From Mya arenaria (Eukaryota; Mollusca; Bivalvia; Myida; Myidae), in assembly GCF_026914265.1 (NCBI RefSeq), contig NC_069136.1, forward strand, positions 2,024,501 through 2,088,500: DNA of 64,000 nt, given 5' to 3'. Below, in pieces: positions 61,861 through 64,000 of the stretch. Each line of letters begins with the position of its first letter. The stretch's first letter is position 1. A program made the translations under genes and the position numbers. The notes under the pieces were generated by a model, which was not told where the DNA came from, made no database searches, and was given only the letters and a program-made list of their open reading frames with translations.

Positions 61861-63270
61861 TGCTTAAAGTTTATGCCAGCTCTTCTTGAATGTAGGCATA
61901 GTAGTTACTGAATAAACAATTGAACTGAATGACACTTCGGGGGCATTCGTCACTTACTACGACAGCTCTTGTATCTATATTGAAATATTATCATTTACAC
62001 GAACATGTCCGGGTTATCAAATGTCATTGTCTTGTCAAGTGTTTATCCACTGCATTATGTGTTAATCGACGGTGCCAAGCTCACATAGCTTCTGTTTCGT
62101 AAAACATTTTGCCTGAAAGATATTTTAGACAATGTGTCTTGTCTTAATTAAAAATACTTACTGAATTATGTGTAGTGCATCCAAAGTATGTCGCCATACA
62201 TGTAAAACAACACAACTTTGATAACACTTTATGGACATTGAAGTGTCTACTTCATGTAGCCACTTAGTGCACGGAGATTTTCTGAAGCTATTACACAATT
62301 GTATATGAAATGATAATATTAGAACTGAAAGGAGTGTACCTCGACTCAAGTAAGCTCACTAGATATTAACAGTTCTTTCCAGACGGGGCGTGTCACCGAA
62401 AATCGCTCTTAACGAGAACGCAATAATATACTCTGGTGAATTACGAACGGTATGTACTGTTGCACAGGAGTTGTACCTAATACGTATGTAAAACTTGTGT
62501 GTTTTCAAGCGTTGTTCGTGTAACGTGTCTATTTGGCTTGTGACCACAGGGAACAATATCAAGATCGGTTGGGCTGCTTACTTGGTCGGTGGAGTTTTCA
62601 TTGCATCATCTTGAAGATGGACGTACATATTAAAAACGAGTAAGGTGTTCTTGGTATTACATGTGTATTTCTTTATTCTCAGTCGTAAAAACGAATGAAC
62701 ATAGTACAACAATTACATATAACAGTATTGACATAGCACACCATTGAGACAAAGTACAGTATTTATAAACATCGCTAAATTTATCGTACAAGGAATTCAT
62801 TTAAAAATTAACACCACTTTAATAAGCTTAAATTCGCCTTCAATTGACGGATAATCGGTTTAATACAAAATGATTGTTTTAACTATATAATATCATTCAA
62901 CAGTCTCGAGGACTTACAGATAATTTATATACAATGCCAGTCTATCTAACAAATAACTTGACGTGACGTCACTACATATATAAATTATACATAATTTAGA
63001 CAAAGCAAAATTCCATCACTGTTTTACAATGAGACAAGAATACTTGTCAAAACGGGATGTGTGTTAAATAAAAAGTCATTGTTTAACAGAGATAATACAA
63101 CATGCACGCATATAAGTTTGTAACAATGCGCCTTTTTAGTTGCCCTATAAAAAGTTGATAAAAGTAAATGGTTTGCTTTATCAATAAATGTACTTCAGTC
63201 CATTTGCATTGGCCTCATGAACTGGACAAACAATAAGACGCTGTTACGGAGTATTAAGGTGCATGGTCAA
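61861..63270. other. No protein gene; 3' side of CA gene C
   Basis: AT-rich. On the minus strand it probably includes the 3'UTR of CA gene C, with a possible AATAAA at 62,672-62,677 about 600 bp past that gene's stop. Nothing else was recognised. Confidence 0.5.
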
Positions 63271-63471
63271 TCACAGAAATGTCATACACACTAGTAACAT
63301 AAAGATTATCGTCGGCAGGGCGGCCATGATGCGCCCGGAAGCGCTGATGTTGGCGCTCTTGTACACTGTCCGTCCGTTTAGCGCCTGAACGGGCCTGTAG
63401 TTCTTATCTATCTTGTCATACGTGCCAATGGCCCCAGACTTAATGTGGGAAACCTCTCGGAAGTTCGCCAA
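63271..63471 (-). CDS. Alpha-carbonic anhydrase, gene C, last exon (membrane-tail form)
   Basis: Acceptor ctag|ttggcg at 63,472-63,475 opens [20 protein letters not shown], then [26 protein letters not shown] and MAALPTIIFMLLVCMTFL before the stop. This is the terminal exon of an alpha-CA and is nearly identical to gene B's last exon up to ISASGR. The hydrophobic end after a small-residue SASG site fits a GPI-anchor signal or membrane tail, as in membrane-bound CAs. The catalytic exons lie beyond the right edge of the window; gene B's matching intron is 575 bp, and here 529 bp are left. Confidence 0.9.
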   Translation of the reverse strand: MANFREVSHIKSGAIGTYDKIDKNYRPVQALNGRTVYKSANISASGRIMAALPTIIFMLLVCMTFL

Positions 63472-64000
63472 CTAGAAAACCAAAGCAATTCACGCGTTAT
63501 TTGATGATGAAGCTGACATATACTATCGCTATGCAGTACAAATCACCTAGTAAAACAAAAATGTTCCTGATGTTGTTATGTTTTTATGGTAAGCACCCGT
63601 TAGTATTTTATGTTTAACTCTGCCATTATCTAACTACTATTTACAACTCTGCAAAGCGATTAATGATTTAGTAGGACAGTTATCTAAGTAATAAATTGAA
63701 CATTTGGTGATCATAGGCGACATTTGCCTAAAGTCACGGAGCGAACAATGCGAAATACGTACAAATTAGACAACTCTGATGTAGACACAATCAATGGACA
63801 GCTACCCATCACGGATAGCAGGCCCGTTTTTATTTTTTCAAACTCCGGTTTTCGAATGCTTAAGACAGAGAAATCAACTGTCAAATGTGCGCGCTCTATG
63901 GAGAACTCATAAGATATGGACTTATCCGAATTTGAAGACTAAACCTTTACAAGAGATGTAGTACCGGCCAGTAGATTGACTGAGCTTCACTGATTGACAA
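63472..64000 (-). other. Intron of CA gene C, homologous to gene B's last intron
   Basis: Reverse-complement blocks match 15,930-16,147: agtatatgtcagcttcatc, caacatcaggaac, taactgtc-tactaaat and taatcgctt-gcag. The duplication therefore covers at least the last intron and exon, in inverted orientation. Confidence 0.75.

Overview
The window looks like invertebrate, most likely bivalve-mollusc, nuclear DNA. It is AT-rich and intron-rich, with short exons bounded by GT/AG and a dense load of fold-back elements, tandem repeats and a tRNA-derived SINE. The gene content fits: secreted alpha-carbonic anhydrases (CAs), C1q-domain proteins with a coiled coil instead of a collagen stalk, and a large YWTD/EGF receptor. 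The species cannot be fixed from sequence alone. All exon models were built by eye from reading frame, splice sites and phase.

Layout. 1-7,007: the 3' part of CA gene A (+), preceded by a 34-copy, 45-bp minisatellite that resembles a piece of the gene's own first visible exon. 7,008-11,404: no gene; dispersed and inverted repeats. 11,405-16,333: CA gene B (+), seven exons that keep phase and carry all catalytic residues, but no identified signal-peptide exon. 16,334-20,097: mostly unexplained, with a GC-rich palindrome and possible small exons. 20,098-29,170: a tandem pair of about 3.1-kb units, each with a two-exon C1q gene of 276 residues; the first unit is split by a 2,964-bp hAT transposon with recognisable terminal inverted repeats and a decayed, intron-containing transposase. 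29,171-38,611: no gene; a 3.36-kb element bounded by 454-bp direct repeats and a degenerate satellite. 38,612-57,117: a 22-exon, 1,298-residue single-pass receptor gene (+) whose phases close exactly. 57,118-64,000: a third, broken C1q unit, then the last exon of CA gene C on the minus strand, a close relative of gene B's last exon.

No shared pathway is shown by the sequence. Secreted or membrane-tethered CAs in molluscs usually serve pH and carbonate handling, C1q-domain proteins innate recognition, and YWTD/EGF receptors ligand uptake or signalling. The strongest common theme is local duplication: CA genes (one copy inverted 47 kb away), C1q units (two tandem, one distant), and small tandem repeats that start from exon or splice-site sequence inside the CA genes.

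The most unusual observation is that at least three, perhaps four, separate tandem arrays in the two CA genes are built from exon or exon-intron-junction sequence, some repeating the 5' splice site itself.
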